From: [Phialemoniopsis] sp. UDSM-2020
Taxonomy: Eukaryota > Ascomycota > Sordariomycetes > Thyridiales > Thyridiaceae
Direction: 5' to 3'
Assembly (NCBI GenBank): GCA_018873225.1
Contig: JAEILZ010000001.1
Span: 6,262,001 to 6,326,000, forward strand
DNA: 64,000 nucleotides
Shown piece by piece: positions 1 through 10,044 of the stretch. Within the stretch, counting starts at the first letter, position 1, and the number at the start of each line of letters is the position of its first letter. Below the pieces are notes generated by a model, which searched no databases, was not told the DNA's origin, and saw only the letters and a program-made list of their open reading frames with translations. Made by a program: the position numbers and the translations under genes.

Positions 1-816
1 CCTCTCGTGGTAGTTGTGGCCGGTGACGTTGGTCATGATGTAGTTCTGCCAGCCGATGACCTGCTGGCCGACGAGGTGAAGCAGGGTGTAGATGGGGGTC
101 TCCTCGGTCAGCTCGGACAGCTCGTGGACCAGCTTGCCGATGCGGGAGGCGTGCTGCTCGCGAGTGCGGGGAACGAAGACCATATCCCTCTCCATGTGGC
201 CGGTGGCCTTGTGGTGCTTGCTGTGGGAGATCTGCCAGCTGAAGTAGGGGACGAGCAGGGAAGAGTGCAGGACCCAGCCGACGAAGTTGTTGAGGGTGGT
301 CGAGGGAGAGAAGGCGCCGTGGCCGCACTCGTGGGCCAGAACCCACATGCCGGTGCCGAAGAGACCCTGGATGACGGTGTAGAGGGCCCAGAGGCCGGCA
401 CGGAGGGGAGTGGAGGGGATGTACTCGGGGCGTACAAAGGTATGGAAAAGGTAGAAGGTGCCGGCGAGGCAGGCAATGTCCCGGGCGACATAGGCCAGAC
501 TGGTGACGGCAGAACGCTCAAAGCAGTGCTTGGGAATGGCATCACGGATGTCCTTGATGGTGTAGTCAGGGACCTCGAACTCGTTGCCGTAGGTGTCGAT
601 GAGCTTGCCGTACGTCTCCTTGTTAGCGGCGAGAGCATCGATGGACGACATCGAGGACAGCGAAGTCGACGAGGCCGAGTGGCGGGGCGAGTCGACGGGC
701 GAGTGGACAGCAGTGGAAGGAGACGAGATGTCCGACTCGGCGGTGTTGGAGGTCATGGTGCGTCGCAGCACCGGGTTCTTGGCCTGGTGGGCGCTGGTGG
801 TGGTTGCGGCCGGCAT
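1..816 (-). CDS. Delta-12 fatty acid desaturase (oleate desaturase), N-terminal part
   Basis: Integral ER membrane desaturase that would introduce the second double bond into oleoyl chains to give linoleate. The frame is open from an ATG at 816 to the window edge, exactly 272 codons without an intron; the 3' end lies outside. The first ~75 residues are Ser/Thr/Pro-rich and probably disordered. Two of the three di-iron histidine boxes are visible: AHECGH (codons about 162-167) and HSKHHKATGH (about 198-207). The third box (HxxHH) would lie beyond base 1. The segment AIPKHCFERS just before the first hydrophobic stretch is typical of plant and fungal FAD2-type enzymes. Delta-12 versus delta-15 specificity cannot be settled from the N-terminus, but the overall match is to fungal delta-12 enzymes. 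A long upstream region of 2.9 kb precedes it. Confidence 0.93.
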   Translation of the reverse strand, partial: MPAATTTSAHQAKNPVLRRTMTSNTAESDISSPSTAVHSPVDSPRHSASSTSLSSMSSIDALAANKETYGKLIDTYGNEFEVPDYTIKDIRDAIPKHCFERSAVTSLAYVARDIACLAGTFYLFHTFVRPEYIPSTPLRAGLWALYTVIQGLFGTGMWVLAHECGHGAFSPSTTLNNFVGWVLHSSLLVPYFSWQISHSKHHKATGHMERDMVFVPRTREQHASRIGKLVHELSELTEETPIYTLLHLVGQQVIGWQNYIMTNVTGHNYHER

Positions 817-3679
817 TTTGGCTACAGTCTTAGAGGTTGTTCAATGTCGAGAGATAAGAATTGGCTCTCAGTTGCCTTTATTTCGAACCAAGCTCAGCTA
901 TGATCCTTAAAGGGTTCTCCAAAGAGGTGTAGGGGAGAGATGGAGGAGGGGCTGAGTAAGGACGAGGTCAGCTTGGAATACTGCCAGAGTGTTGCAAGTC
1001 GCTGACCGAGCTGGAGGGGAAGGCAAGATTTCGAGCAGGAGAGAGTAGGGCAGGTAGAAGCTGGCAGGACGGATCGAGCTATAAAAAAGGGAAAGGGAGA
1101 CAAGAGCTGTGTGGGGACAGGGCGAAAAAGAAAACGACCAGGTTCGGAACAGAGGAAAGTCGGTAGGTACAATAAGAATACGGTAAAGTAGGCCTCTTTC
1201 TCTAGTCACACCGCGGGAGAGCAGAGTACAAGTAGACTGGTGTATGCATGTAAGTATTGAGGAGTCCTGGCTGGCTTGCTGGCCAGACTGAGCTGGGCCG
1301 ATCTGCTGTGGAATTCTTTTTTTTTTTCTTTCCTTGTCCCCTCCCTCCTTTCCCCTAACGCAATGCCACCAAACGCGCACCGCCAGTTACAGAAATGCCA
1401 TGCCAGAGTGCCAGCGGCTCGCAGTACCCACGGCTGTCGCTGGCCTCTTTCCCCGTTTCCACCCCCTGGAATTTTTCGTTGGGGTGGAAAACGAGTTACA
1501 GCCGGGGCCGGCGCCACCAGGGGTTGGATTTGATCTCAATCAATGCTGGAGGGTCCAATTGGTACCAAGATCCCCCCGCCAAGGACGCTGGTAGGGCCAA
1601 GTATCACCGCGCTCCACCGGCCTCAAGACTAACCCAACGCCTAAAAGTCGGTCGACTACCTCCAGACGGGTCGTCCGATGTGGCCTTCTTTTGGTTCTCT
1701 TTTGCCTCTTTCCTCACCCCAAGCGCGCGATGGCAAATTCACCGGGTGGAGGACACTGGTGATCGTTCGGGATTTGTCTTGTCTCTCCCCGGCGAGGAAG
1801 CTCTGCTCGCCCGGAGGTAGCTCCCGCGGAAAGATCGCCGCTATTCGGGATCATGGCAACGAGATGAGGTACATACTCTGCTAATAAGTAATATACCGGC
1901 TCATGTCTCCAAAGCCAGCCACCGTTGTATCTACCCCGTATTCTCAGTCTGCATCTGTATGACCTTTGCCAGCTTCCCTGTTGCTCAGACGGCGGCGGTG
2001 TGCCGTTCTTTGTCTCCGCTCTCTAGAAGTGGTACCACCACATCATCCCGTCGGTAGTGGGCTTCGCGATGATCCATGTGCCACTGTTGCTTGGCCCAGG
2101 TGGTGCAATCCGACCGAACAGTAGACTATTTACCTACACTACTCTCATCAATCATTGGCAATGACATCTTCCCTCTTGATCGGCCCCCCAAAAGAGACCA
2201 GGCCTCGCGCCGTTCAAGGGTAGCTGCAGAAGCAGATAGGGCTCCGTCATTCACATGTGAAAGAGAGGGTTTTGGACGCCCCCCAAAAAAAATCCTTTAT
2301 GGTTACCAGCGGCCGGGGGCTAAAATCGGTTCCCGTTTTCCCTGACAGGAACCAACATGTGGCAGGACAGGGGCCATCAACCTGACTTTGCCCAGAGGCT
2401 ACCTCTGCTGCTGGGGCGCTAAAACGGGCTAGAGGGGGGCCTAGCCCGAGCTGCATGTCGATCGCGGTGCGTAACGATACGTTCAGGAAAAGCCATTGGA
2501 GGTAGGCGGGCGAGCATTGAGACAGATGGCAGTGATATGGCATTGGTCAATGCGATGGCCGTGTTTTGGTGTGTCCTTTTTCACTTTGCTGAAGCAGTGT
2601 GACTGGTGCTTCAAGCTTAATCCTGATGTCCTTACCGGAGCTCAAAAGAAGAAAATAAAAAAGAGAGAGAGAGAGATCTCAGATAGAGCAGGGATCAGCT
2701 GTGGGCCAAGCAAGATCCCACGCACAGGTTGTTTCTTGGTACCCCTCGCAAGGTACCCGACCCTTATGGTGGTGCTGCGGGGAAATTTCAAGCACTGCAT
2801 CAACCAAACTACCTTTTCACATTGACGACGCTCGCCAATTTCAGGTCTTGAATGGCCTCAATTTGATACATGAGAGCGAAATAAGGGTTCGGGCAGTGCC
2901 GAATTCAAGGCGTGTTGTGGGGTAGCATTGCATCCTGGCAAGCCTGGTACGCATCAGATTCTCGTGTACTTTGCTTCCTTGATGAAAGTGATCGCACGCG
3001 CATGTGAAGAAGAGAGAAATGTGCACATGTGGTCCGACGCCGGCTTTCTGTTGGGGCTCGGCTGCTCGCGAGAAATTTTGTTGAGGTTTCGATGCGGAAA
3101 ATTTGGAGCCACCCCTGGTCGCTCCCTGTTCCATCCTAAAAGGCTTGGCACTGGCAGGCGCGGGCGGGCGGGCGGAGGAGAGACAGAGCAGGAGCAGCCA
3201 CGGAGAACAACACTTGGGAACTGTCCAATCAGGTCCTTCCCATCTCAATCAGCAACATATCTTTTTCGGGCAGCAGCCACTGACGTGACGTACAAATAGG
3301 AAAGATACGTTGATATCGGAAGGTGCTACAAACGAGCAGCAATTTCAGCCAGCCTCAGGTCAAGAAATCAAACCAGTCATCATCGCGAGCACAGTCAGCG
3401 AGAGACACATTCATCGTGTAGTGTACGAATGAGATCTCGGGCTGATCTGCAATGCCTCAAAATGCTCATCGTTCTTAGGCTATCTCCTCGAAACTACATC
3501 GCAAAATACACTTTTGATCTACCTATCCGCGTCCCATTGATTTCCAATTTCCCTTCCACTAATTTTCACATGCTCACAGTCTGTCTGGCCGACTTCACAT
3601 GCGACCTTGGTCCCTCATGTCGCCAATCATGGAGGCCCTAGATCCTCACGTCCTAAGCAGTGTCTCCTTTTCCTCACCT
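817..3679. other. Intergenic region, 2.9 kb
   Basis: This stretch lies upstream of the desaturase (minus strand) and downstream of the next minus-strand gene. It has many short overlapping open frames in both directions. None has a recognisable domain, a consistent codon bias or paired splice signals. It probably holds the desaturase promoter and leader. A poly-T tract sits near 1318-1328, and a GA-rich tract near 2650-2680. Confidence 0.6.
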
Positions 3680-5851
3680 CTAGAAACGCAAGTGCGTCCT
3701 CGACTTGGTCCCGCTCTTCACCGATCTCCCGGTTCCGATGTGCGATAGGGCCGGAAGCTCAGACTCAGCCGACTCCTCTCTGTGCGGCGTCTTCGACCGT
3801 TTACTCCGACTGAATAGGTCCCGGAGCTGGCGCAGCTCGCGCATCGTCTGGTCATTCGCCTCCTTGAGCTCCATGACGTGGTGCCGGATCGTTGTGTTGT
3901 CGGGCACCATGGTGTGAGCCCTCGCCTGCCTCGGCCTGGCCGGCGATCGATACCCGCTCACCGGCCTGCTCGACTCCCGCGTCATGCTCCTCGTGCTCCC
4001 CACCGGCGGTGATGAGGATGGCGGTGGTGATGGGTGCATGGAGCCCGTCGATCCCCGCACAGAGCGATGTCCTCCTGCACCACGGGCGCCTCTCTGCCAG
4101 TGGTCTTGCCAACCTCGTCGCGATCCGCCTGCGCTAGAAGATGCGGCCGATGCAGGTGGCGTTGCCCAGGTGCTGTGTCTGGTGTTGCGCGACATGTGCC
4201 ACTGCTCTGCCGTCCCCGACCTGTATGCCTCTGCTGCTCTGCCCCTAGAGCCCGCCCCTCGCGGCGTCCAGACTTGCGACGTGGCACTCGAATCCGCACC
4301 TGGAGTCCTGTCACCCAAACGACCATCTGTCCTCTGCCTCTTCCACGTCCTGTCACTGTGTTCAGAGCCGTTGTGGTATCGCTTCCCAGACATGCTTCTC
4401 GATCCCACCGGATAAGAAGGCGTCGGGGTCACGAACATGCCAGGGCTGTGCCCGAGGTCTACGCTTCGACTCGAGTGGTAACGTCTAGGGTGGTTGGGGC
4501 CCGGTGAGTTGCTCCAAGTCGTCGACCTTGCCAATGAACCGCGTTTTCCACCAGAAGGGCAGGTCGGTACCGACTTTGACAGCTCCTGGGCGTCTTCACT
4601 TCGTGCAAGCGTACGCGAATCCTCGCCGTCCGAGTCACATTCAGGCGAAGCCGTGCCTTCGGATCGCGCTAGTATAGATTCCGCATCTTCCTTCTCGTTG
4701 TCTTTGCGCTTCGTCGACGAGACCTTGCTTTTCTTCCCTTTCTTCTTCTTGTCTTTCCTTCGCTTGGGTCCGTCCGTCGAATCCTTCTCGCCCGGCTTTG
4801 TTTTCTTCGAGCATTCATCTGTGTCGATGACCGTACCCGACGACGTTGTTGATGACTCGCGTTGTGCATTGCTTTGTGAGTTCTGGTCATCAGTATTCCG
4901 CTGTTCTTTTAAAATTTCATCCGTGACTTCTGCTTGGTCCGCAGCATTTTGCAGCAGACCACTTTGTCTCATGCCAAGTGCCGTAGCCAGCTCGAGAATC
5001 GTGCGCTTGAGACCAGCATTGGTCTGGGTGACTGTGTCAAGACACTCTCGCCTCTGGACTATCGCCAGTCTGAGTAAACTGCGAACACGTTCGTCGTCGT
5101 CGAGAAAGGGATCGTCCACAGCTGCTAGATCGCTGTCAACAGCATTGCGGACAGATTTGCGCCACATCTGTACATCGAACGGTGCAGTGCCTGCCAGTGA
5201 GGCGCCCTCCGGTGACGGGCGTTGACAATCGAGCCCCTGCTCATGCCTTGTTATGATAGCCTCCCAACGGGTGACAAGCTCTCGCATATCCCTCGTAAAG
5301 GCGTCACCCCCTTTTAACATTTGGATCAAGACTTCGGTCATTCGTCGTTTGAGGAGCCTTGGGGTGAACGTCCAGCATAGTTTATCTTGAACTTTGTTTG
5401 CCATCCTGCTCCAAAAGCAAGGGCATTGTTTACAACAAAAACCGTGCTCCGGGCAGTCCTTGGCGTAGTCAGCCTCATGATCAACCAGAATTCGAAGAAT
5501 TGCTGCCCTCTGGGTATTGTTCAGTCGTTTAATGAAGCATGCGTCCTTGGTGCCATCATCATGTTGATCCGACTCGCGAGATTCCAGGATCGCCTTCGAG
5601 TTCCAGCCGTCAGGCTGCCGGAGTTTCTTTCCCAGTGGTGTGGTTTCTGGGCTCGCATCTTGTTGGGTCGACAGCACCCGGGCCACTGCCATCCCTTGAG
5701 TGCTGGAGTGGCTGCGAAGTTCCCGTTCGAAGGTACTTTCTAGTAGTAGTGGTCGCGCCAGATTCGCCTGAGTATTGCTGCGTGGGCGTGGACGCTGTGG
5801 TGATACCTGCCCAGATGACTTCCCAGCCTGTGTGGGTTTGGCTCTGCTCAT
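3680..5851 (-). CDS. Hypothetical nuclear-type protein with Myb/SANT-like domain
   Basis: Single uninterrupted frame of 723 codons starting at the ATG at 5851. I do not recognise a named family. Residues about 110-205 look like a compact helical domain: a hydrophobic helix (ILRILVDHEADY), a Cys-rich loop (CPEHGFCCKQCPCF), an FW pair, a basic helix (RLLKRRMTEVL) and a closing helix (MRELVTRWEAIITRHE). This arrangement resembles trihelix/SANT-like DNA-binding modules common in filamentous fungal orphan proteins. The rest is disordered: a Lys-rich block (KRRKDKKKKGKKSK), Ser/Arg-rich tracts, and a short coiled coil near the C-terminus (MELKEANDQTMRELRQLRDL). The next gene upstream (6687-9162) carries the same domain pattern, followed by a Ser-rich tail and a terminal coiled coil, so the two may be diverged paralogues. 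DNA binding is inferred, not shown. Confidence 0.75.
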   Translation of the reverse strand: MSRAKPTQAGKSSGQVSPQRPRPRSNTQANLARPLLLESTFERELRSHSSTQGMAVARVLSTQQDASPETTPLGKKLRQPDGWNSKAILESRESDQHDDGTKDACFIKRLNNTQRAAILRILVDHEADYAKDCPEHGFCCKQCPCFWSRMANKVQDKLCWTFTPRLLKRRMTEVLIQMLKGGDAFTRDMRELVTRWEAIITRHEQGLDCQRPSPEGASLAGTAPFDVQMWRKSVRNAVDSDLAAVDDPFLDDDERVRSLLRLAIVQRRECLDTVTQTNAGLKRTILELATALGMRQSGLLQNAADQAEVTDEILKEQRNTDDQNSQSNAQRESSTTSSGTVIDTDECSKKTKPGEKDSTDGPKRRKDKKKKGKKSKVSSTKRKDNEKEDAESILARSEGTASPECDSDGEDSRTLARSEDAQELSKSVPTCPSGGKRGSLARSTTWSNSPGPNHPRRYHSSRSVDLGHSPGMFVTPTPSYPVGSRSMSGKRYHNGSEHSDRTWKRQRTDGRLGDRTPGADSSATSQVWTPRGAGSRGRAAEAYRSGTAEQWHMSRNTRHSTWATPPASAASSSAGGSRRGWQDHWQRGARGAGGHRSVRGSTGSMHPSPPPSSSPPVGSTRSMTRESSRPVSGYRSPARPRQARAHTMVPDNTTIRHHVMELKEANDQTMRELRQLRDLFSRSKRSKTPHREESAESELPALSHIGTGRSVKSGTKSRTHLRF

Positions 5852-6686
5852 GGTTTCAGACAGCTATGAATTGGTCAGCGTTGCAGATACCGGGCGATCA
5901 TCTCATGACTCAGTTGAGCATACTATTATGTGATTTTCACAACGATATATGACTTGCTGAGTGAGACCTTGGAATCTCCCGAGCCGCCCTGATCATCAAG
6001 GCAAGACTCCACCGAACCTCTTTGCGTAAGCACGCGAAAAACAAGAAGACGAGGCTTATTGTGGAAGTGCAACCTAGTTGATGCGATGGGTGCCGTGAGT
6101 GGCTTGAGAGATCAAGGGGCAGACAGTGTGAGACTTGAGAGTCTGCCCATTGCCATGATAAGATGAAGAACTCCAAGGCAGCCGAGTAAAAAGTTTTCCA
6201 GCGCGTTCCAGGAACGCAATCTCTCCCTAGGCGCGTTGCTGAGGACCCCTTTCTCGCCGCGACCTGGCTTGGATCCCTTGTCTCCGTGGCTTGCGCTTCT
6301 GCCGGGCTCAACCATTCAAATTTGGCATTCATTCCGTGCCCAAGGTGCTTTGGTGCTCAAGGGTGCACCTGGCAAGTGGAAGGCGAACTTTGCTTTTTTT
6401 CACCCCTGGGCATTTTCGCGACATGGTCGAACAAGGATAACTGAAAAGCAATGAGCGGGCGAGAGGTACCCAATACCGGGAGCTTGCGGTCAGAATAGTA
6501 GATTACATATCCTGCACAAGTGTTGAAACTTATGTAAATAGTTGTGCTGCACTTCAGCCTGTGAGTGTGTTTGATGAATCGATCGAGATCTAACACTGGC
6601 ATCATCCACGGAGCTCCAGCACTTTTGATTCTCACGATGCGAGGAGTTGTTTCTGCTGGATTTGAAGACTTGATTATTATTCATCT
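5852..6686. other. Intergenic region
   Basis: 835 bases between two minus-strand genes; presumably the promoter of the 723-codon gene and the 3' end of its neighbour. I see no RNA gene, no repeat and no conserved reading frame. Confidence 0.55.
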
Positions 6687-9162
6687 TCAAGAATTCCTCG
6701 ACTGAGTCATTACACGAGGGTCGGCGCTTTCCCAAAAAGGGTTCGACATCGATTCTATATGTTTTACCACGTTTTGAATTTCTCTTGCCTGCTCCATCAC
6801 TCGCTGGCTCAGACTACAGAGTTGCTGGTCCACCACTGTCAGGTCAAGAGCTGCGTTTTCTCCCGGACCTACGCACGGCAGAGAAGTTGCGAGTTGCGGT
6901 ATGTTTGAGGACAATGGCTGGGTTACATCATTGATATCGGGATTACCACCCGCGGGGGAGCCAGCGCGAGGTATTCTGAGTTCTGGCCTCTCTGCACAAG
7001 TGGTAGTGGGTTCCTGGATCGACTCCGACGTGTCTGTCACAACTACAGAGTTGGACTGAGGCGGGTCCGGATAGTGTTGTTCACAGTATATTCGCTCTAG
7101 CTCGAATAGCCTCGACGCCAGCTGCGGATCCAGTTCCGGTGTTGAAGGATCGCGTTGATTCCGTGTCTTCCTCGGACTTGAGAAAAGGGAGACAGCGCGG
7201 CTAGGGGCATAATCGGAGGAGATGTCCTCGTCATCCGACGTACTGGAGTCGGAGAAGTCGCGCTCTTCCCCTGAAAGGCTCGGCCCGGGGGAGCATACCT
7301 CGGATGCGGAAGCTGAGCTCGGGATCGACGGACTGGAGCTTTGCGACGACTCGGGAGTCTTCTCATGGCTCGGCGAGAATTCTGGCTGTGCAAGCAAGGC
7401 TTTGACAATTTGGTGATCAGTGCTGATGGTGGTTTCGCATATGCCCAGCATCTCACCGAGCAAGCGATCTGGTGCGTCACGGCAGGCTGTCAAGGTCTCT
7501 GCTGAAATCGACCTGGCGAATCTGGCCAACATGTCCGAAATGTAGACGGCAAAGGACGGTCCGCAGATCTCCACTTGACGATGCGTCTCCCGTCGGAGAC
7601 ATATATCATGCCACCCGCCGACAGCCTCATCAAGCTCGCGCATAGTTGAAGATGCCCCGAGCTGGCCACCACGCAGCCGCCGCTCCACGACCAGATTGCT
7701 GATCTCCCGGCTTGCTCGCTGCCAGCTGATTTGGGATGGCGGATAAATCTTTCGAAAATTCTCGGCGACGACGCTCCAGAAGCTCTCATCCAGAGTTTGA
7801 GGGTGCTTTGCCAATGCGAGGAACCGATCCTGCTCGTCCTGGCAGCACTTGAGCAGTGTGATCTGCTGTTGAACACCAAGTCCCAGCTCGAGGCTGCACT
7901 CGGAGTCCACCGTCATCTCGGTGGACGCTCGCAAGAGGCGGCTAATATTGCTACCAAGGGCTTGTCTGTGGCACTATGTCAAGGAAATCGTTAATAAAAA
8001 CCGAGCTGGGTGGGATGTGTGTGGATGCATACGACTTCGTTGATCGACCCCTGAGTAGAAGGTGGAGTTGGCAGTTGAGCCCCTGAGTTGAATGATGCCA
8101 TGCCACTTCGTGGCTGTAATTCAGGGGCTTTGCCTCCTCGGCTCACGGGCTGGTTCCTTCGAGCCTCTTCGTTCGGGTAGGAGACTCTTGACCCAGCACA
8201 TGGTGCTTTCCTTGCTGGACTTGAGGCTGGGCTCTTCTCTACAGACGGAATGGGAACGGAGGGGTCGCAGTGCCATCGCAGTGATGAGCTGTTGGCCACC
8301 GGAGGCGAGGATTGGTACAAAGAAGAGGATGTATGGAACATGCGAGGCCTGCTGAGCTTCTGCAAACGTTCAATGGCGCGTGAGGTCGGCGTCTTGCCAC
8401 TACCATGGACTGTTCTCCGAGATCTTGTTGCCAGGGCTGCCAGTGAGCTAGAGACTGGACGAGCTGGGGACAGAGGCACCGCGTAGATGTCATGTGCGTC
8501 TGGGAGGCGGGCGGGTGCTGCGTTTTGGCGCTGTTGTGGCCCAGCGTTCCTTTTTGAAGCAGGACTCTCCTCCAATACGGAATGAGGGATCTGCGAGGGC
8601 AGTTCTTTGACGGTTGTGGTACTGGCAGAGGAGGGCTTCGAAGGTATGGACGACTTGACGCCGGAGGTCTGGTTTCGATGCTCTTCTGATTAGTATATTT
8701 CATGCCGCTTATTCTAACACACCGCCTTCTGCTTACACGTCTCTTCTTCTGGTCCTTACTCGAGGGAGAAGCCGAAAGAGGTTGTTCGTTGCCAGCGTTG
8801 TCACACCGTCCTCTCTTCTTGGATTCAGATGAAGAACTCGGCCCAGTACATGGACGCACCACATCACGAGCTTTAGAATCTGGCAGCTCTGGAGGTGGCA
8901 TCCTCTTGTTCTCGCCGTCCTCCCTTGTCCACAACCCGTGTTCTGTCCGGCGCCGAATCTCTCGGCGGATGGCCGGCGGTGTATCACGAGGAAGCCCGCC
9001 CTGCGCCCGCAAAGACGGCTCTCTCAACTGGCGCTCCAGCCAAGAGTTCCTCTGGGCTCTCCGTGCAATCGATGGTGCAGCCGGCTCGGGCGAACCTGAT
9101 ATTTTGACGGCCACTCGCAAAGACGGCATTGAGCGTGTCTTGCTTGGTCGGGGGCTAGACAT
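6687..9162 (-). CDS. Hypothetical protein with Myb/SANT-like domain, three exons
   Basis: Proposed exons (minus strand): 9162-8737, 8680-8033 and 7973-6687, giving 786 codons plus stop. Intron 1 (8681-8736) has a GTAAGC donor and a TACTAAT branch-like site. Intron 2 (7974-8032, 59 nt) has GTATGC, TTAAC and TAG, and joins two open frames in phase 0. Without that splice the two halves would be separate short genes. Residues 1-358 are Ser/Pro/Arg-rich and disordered. A helical domain follows at about 393-475: ITLLKCCQDEQDRF, then SFW, a basic helix WQRASREISNLVVERRLR, and a closing MRELDEAVGGWHDICLRRE. It aligns by eye with the domain of the adjacent 3680-5851 protein. The tail is acidic and Ser-rich and ends with a short coiled coil (LCSLSQRVMEQAREIQNVV). 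Function unknown. The start is the first in-frame ATG; an additional upstream exon cannot be excluded. Confidence 0.65.
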
Positions 9163-10044
9163 CAGGCTTGTCAGAGCCAAGTCCTGAATTCGCGTCAGCG
9201 ACAAGCAACAAGAAAGAACAGCTGAAAGAAAGAATGGAAGCGAGCGGTCATCACTCCAACCCGACGCTGAAATTTGGCCCAAATTGACTTTGTGCGCCGT
9301 GACAAAATGCCCTTCTCACGATACCGGGGTCGAGGTAGACACTTTTCCCCATCGCATGCCTGACCATACCAGAATCCTTACCATGACCAGGGTAGCCTGC
9401 ATGTTCTCGAAAAGCAAAGGATCCAAGCTGACATTGGGCACGGAAACGAGCAAGTGGTTCGTCGACACCGACACGGCGGCGCTGGCCTAGGCTGAGAAGG
9501 CCCGGTCCGAGAACCAGGTCTGGCTTGGATCGACAGGGAGGAACAAAGGAGAGCGGCGTCTCCAGCGACCCGGTGCGAGGTACCTCCCATGTGGCCTTTG
9601 ATACGAGACGAGCGGTTTTTGGCATGTAATCTGCAACTTTTCTTTTGATGTCTAGGTTGCTGCGACGGCGGCGCGCCGTAGGTGAGCGCGTATCCCGGTC
9701 GTGGCGCTCGCCGGGTGACCGGGTCAAAGACACGGGACCCCGGAGTGCACGGGCAACAGTCCCGGTGTGATGAACAAGGGGTTTCGACAGAAGCGCACAG
9801 CTTCCCTGTCCAGCAAAAGCAATGTATCAGAAAGATTTTATTTCTCCTCTCAACGAGGCAACGCTGCCATTCCTTCCGGCAGGCAAACGGATAACTAACG
9901 CGTGAGTGGCCGGTGGTCATTTCCACGAAAATATGTAGTTGTGCATGACTTGTGAAATGCTCACCACGATCTCATTAAACGTCAAGATTACGTTTGATTC
10001 CTGTCTAACCGTTCCCTTTTGACACCCATGCAAATGGCCATGAT
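9163..10044. other. Intergenic region
   Basis: Lies between the 3' end of eIF3b and the start of the Myb/SANT-like gene, so it should hold that gene's promoter. A 160-codon minus-strand open frame (9251-9733) is present, but its composition looks non-coding and I could not splice it convincingly to the downstream gene. Confidence 0.5.

Noticed and set aside
7..903. 298-codon plus-strand frame
   Set aside because: Antisense shadow of the delta-12 desaturase; the minus frame carries the histidine boxes.
1079..1091. TATAAAAAAGG box
   Set aside because: On the plus strand, facing away from the desaturase and with no plus-strand gene downstream.
4494..5225. 243-codon plus-strand frame
   Set aside because: Shadow of the 723-residue protein; no start context or domain.
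9251..9733. 160-codon minus-strand frame upstream of the Myb/SANT-like gene
   Set aside because: Possible extra 5' exon, but no splice pair joins it in frame and composition looks random.
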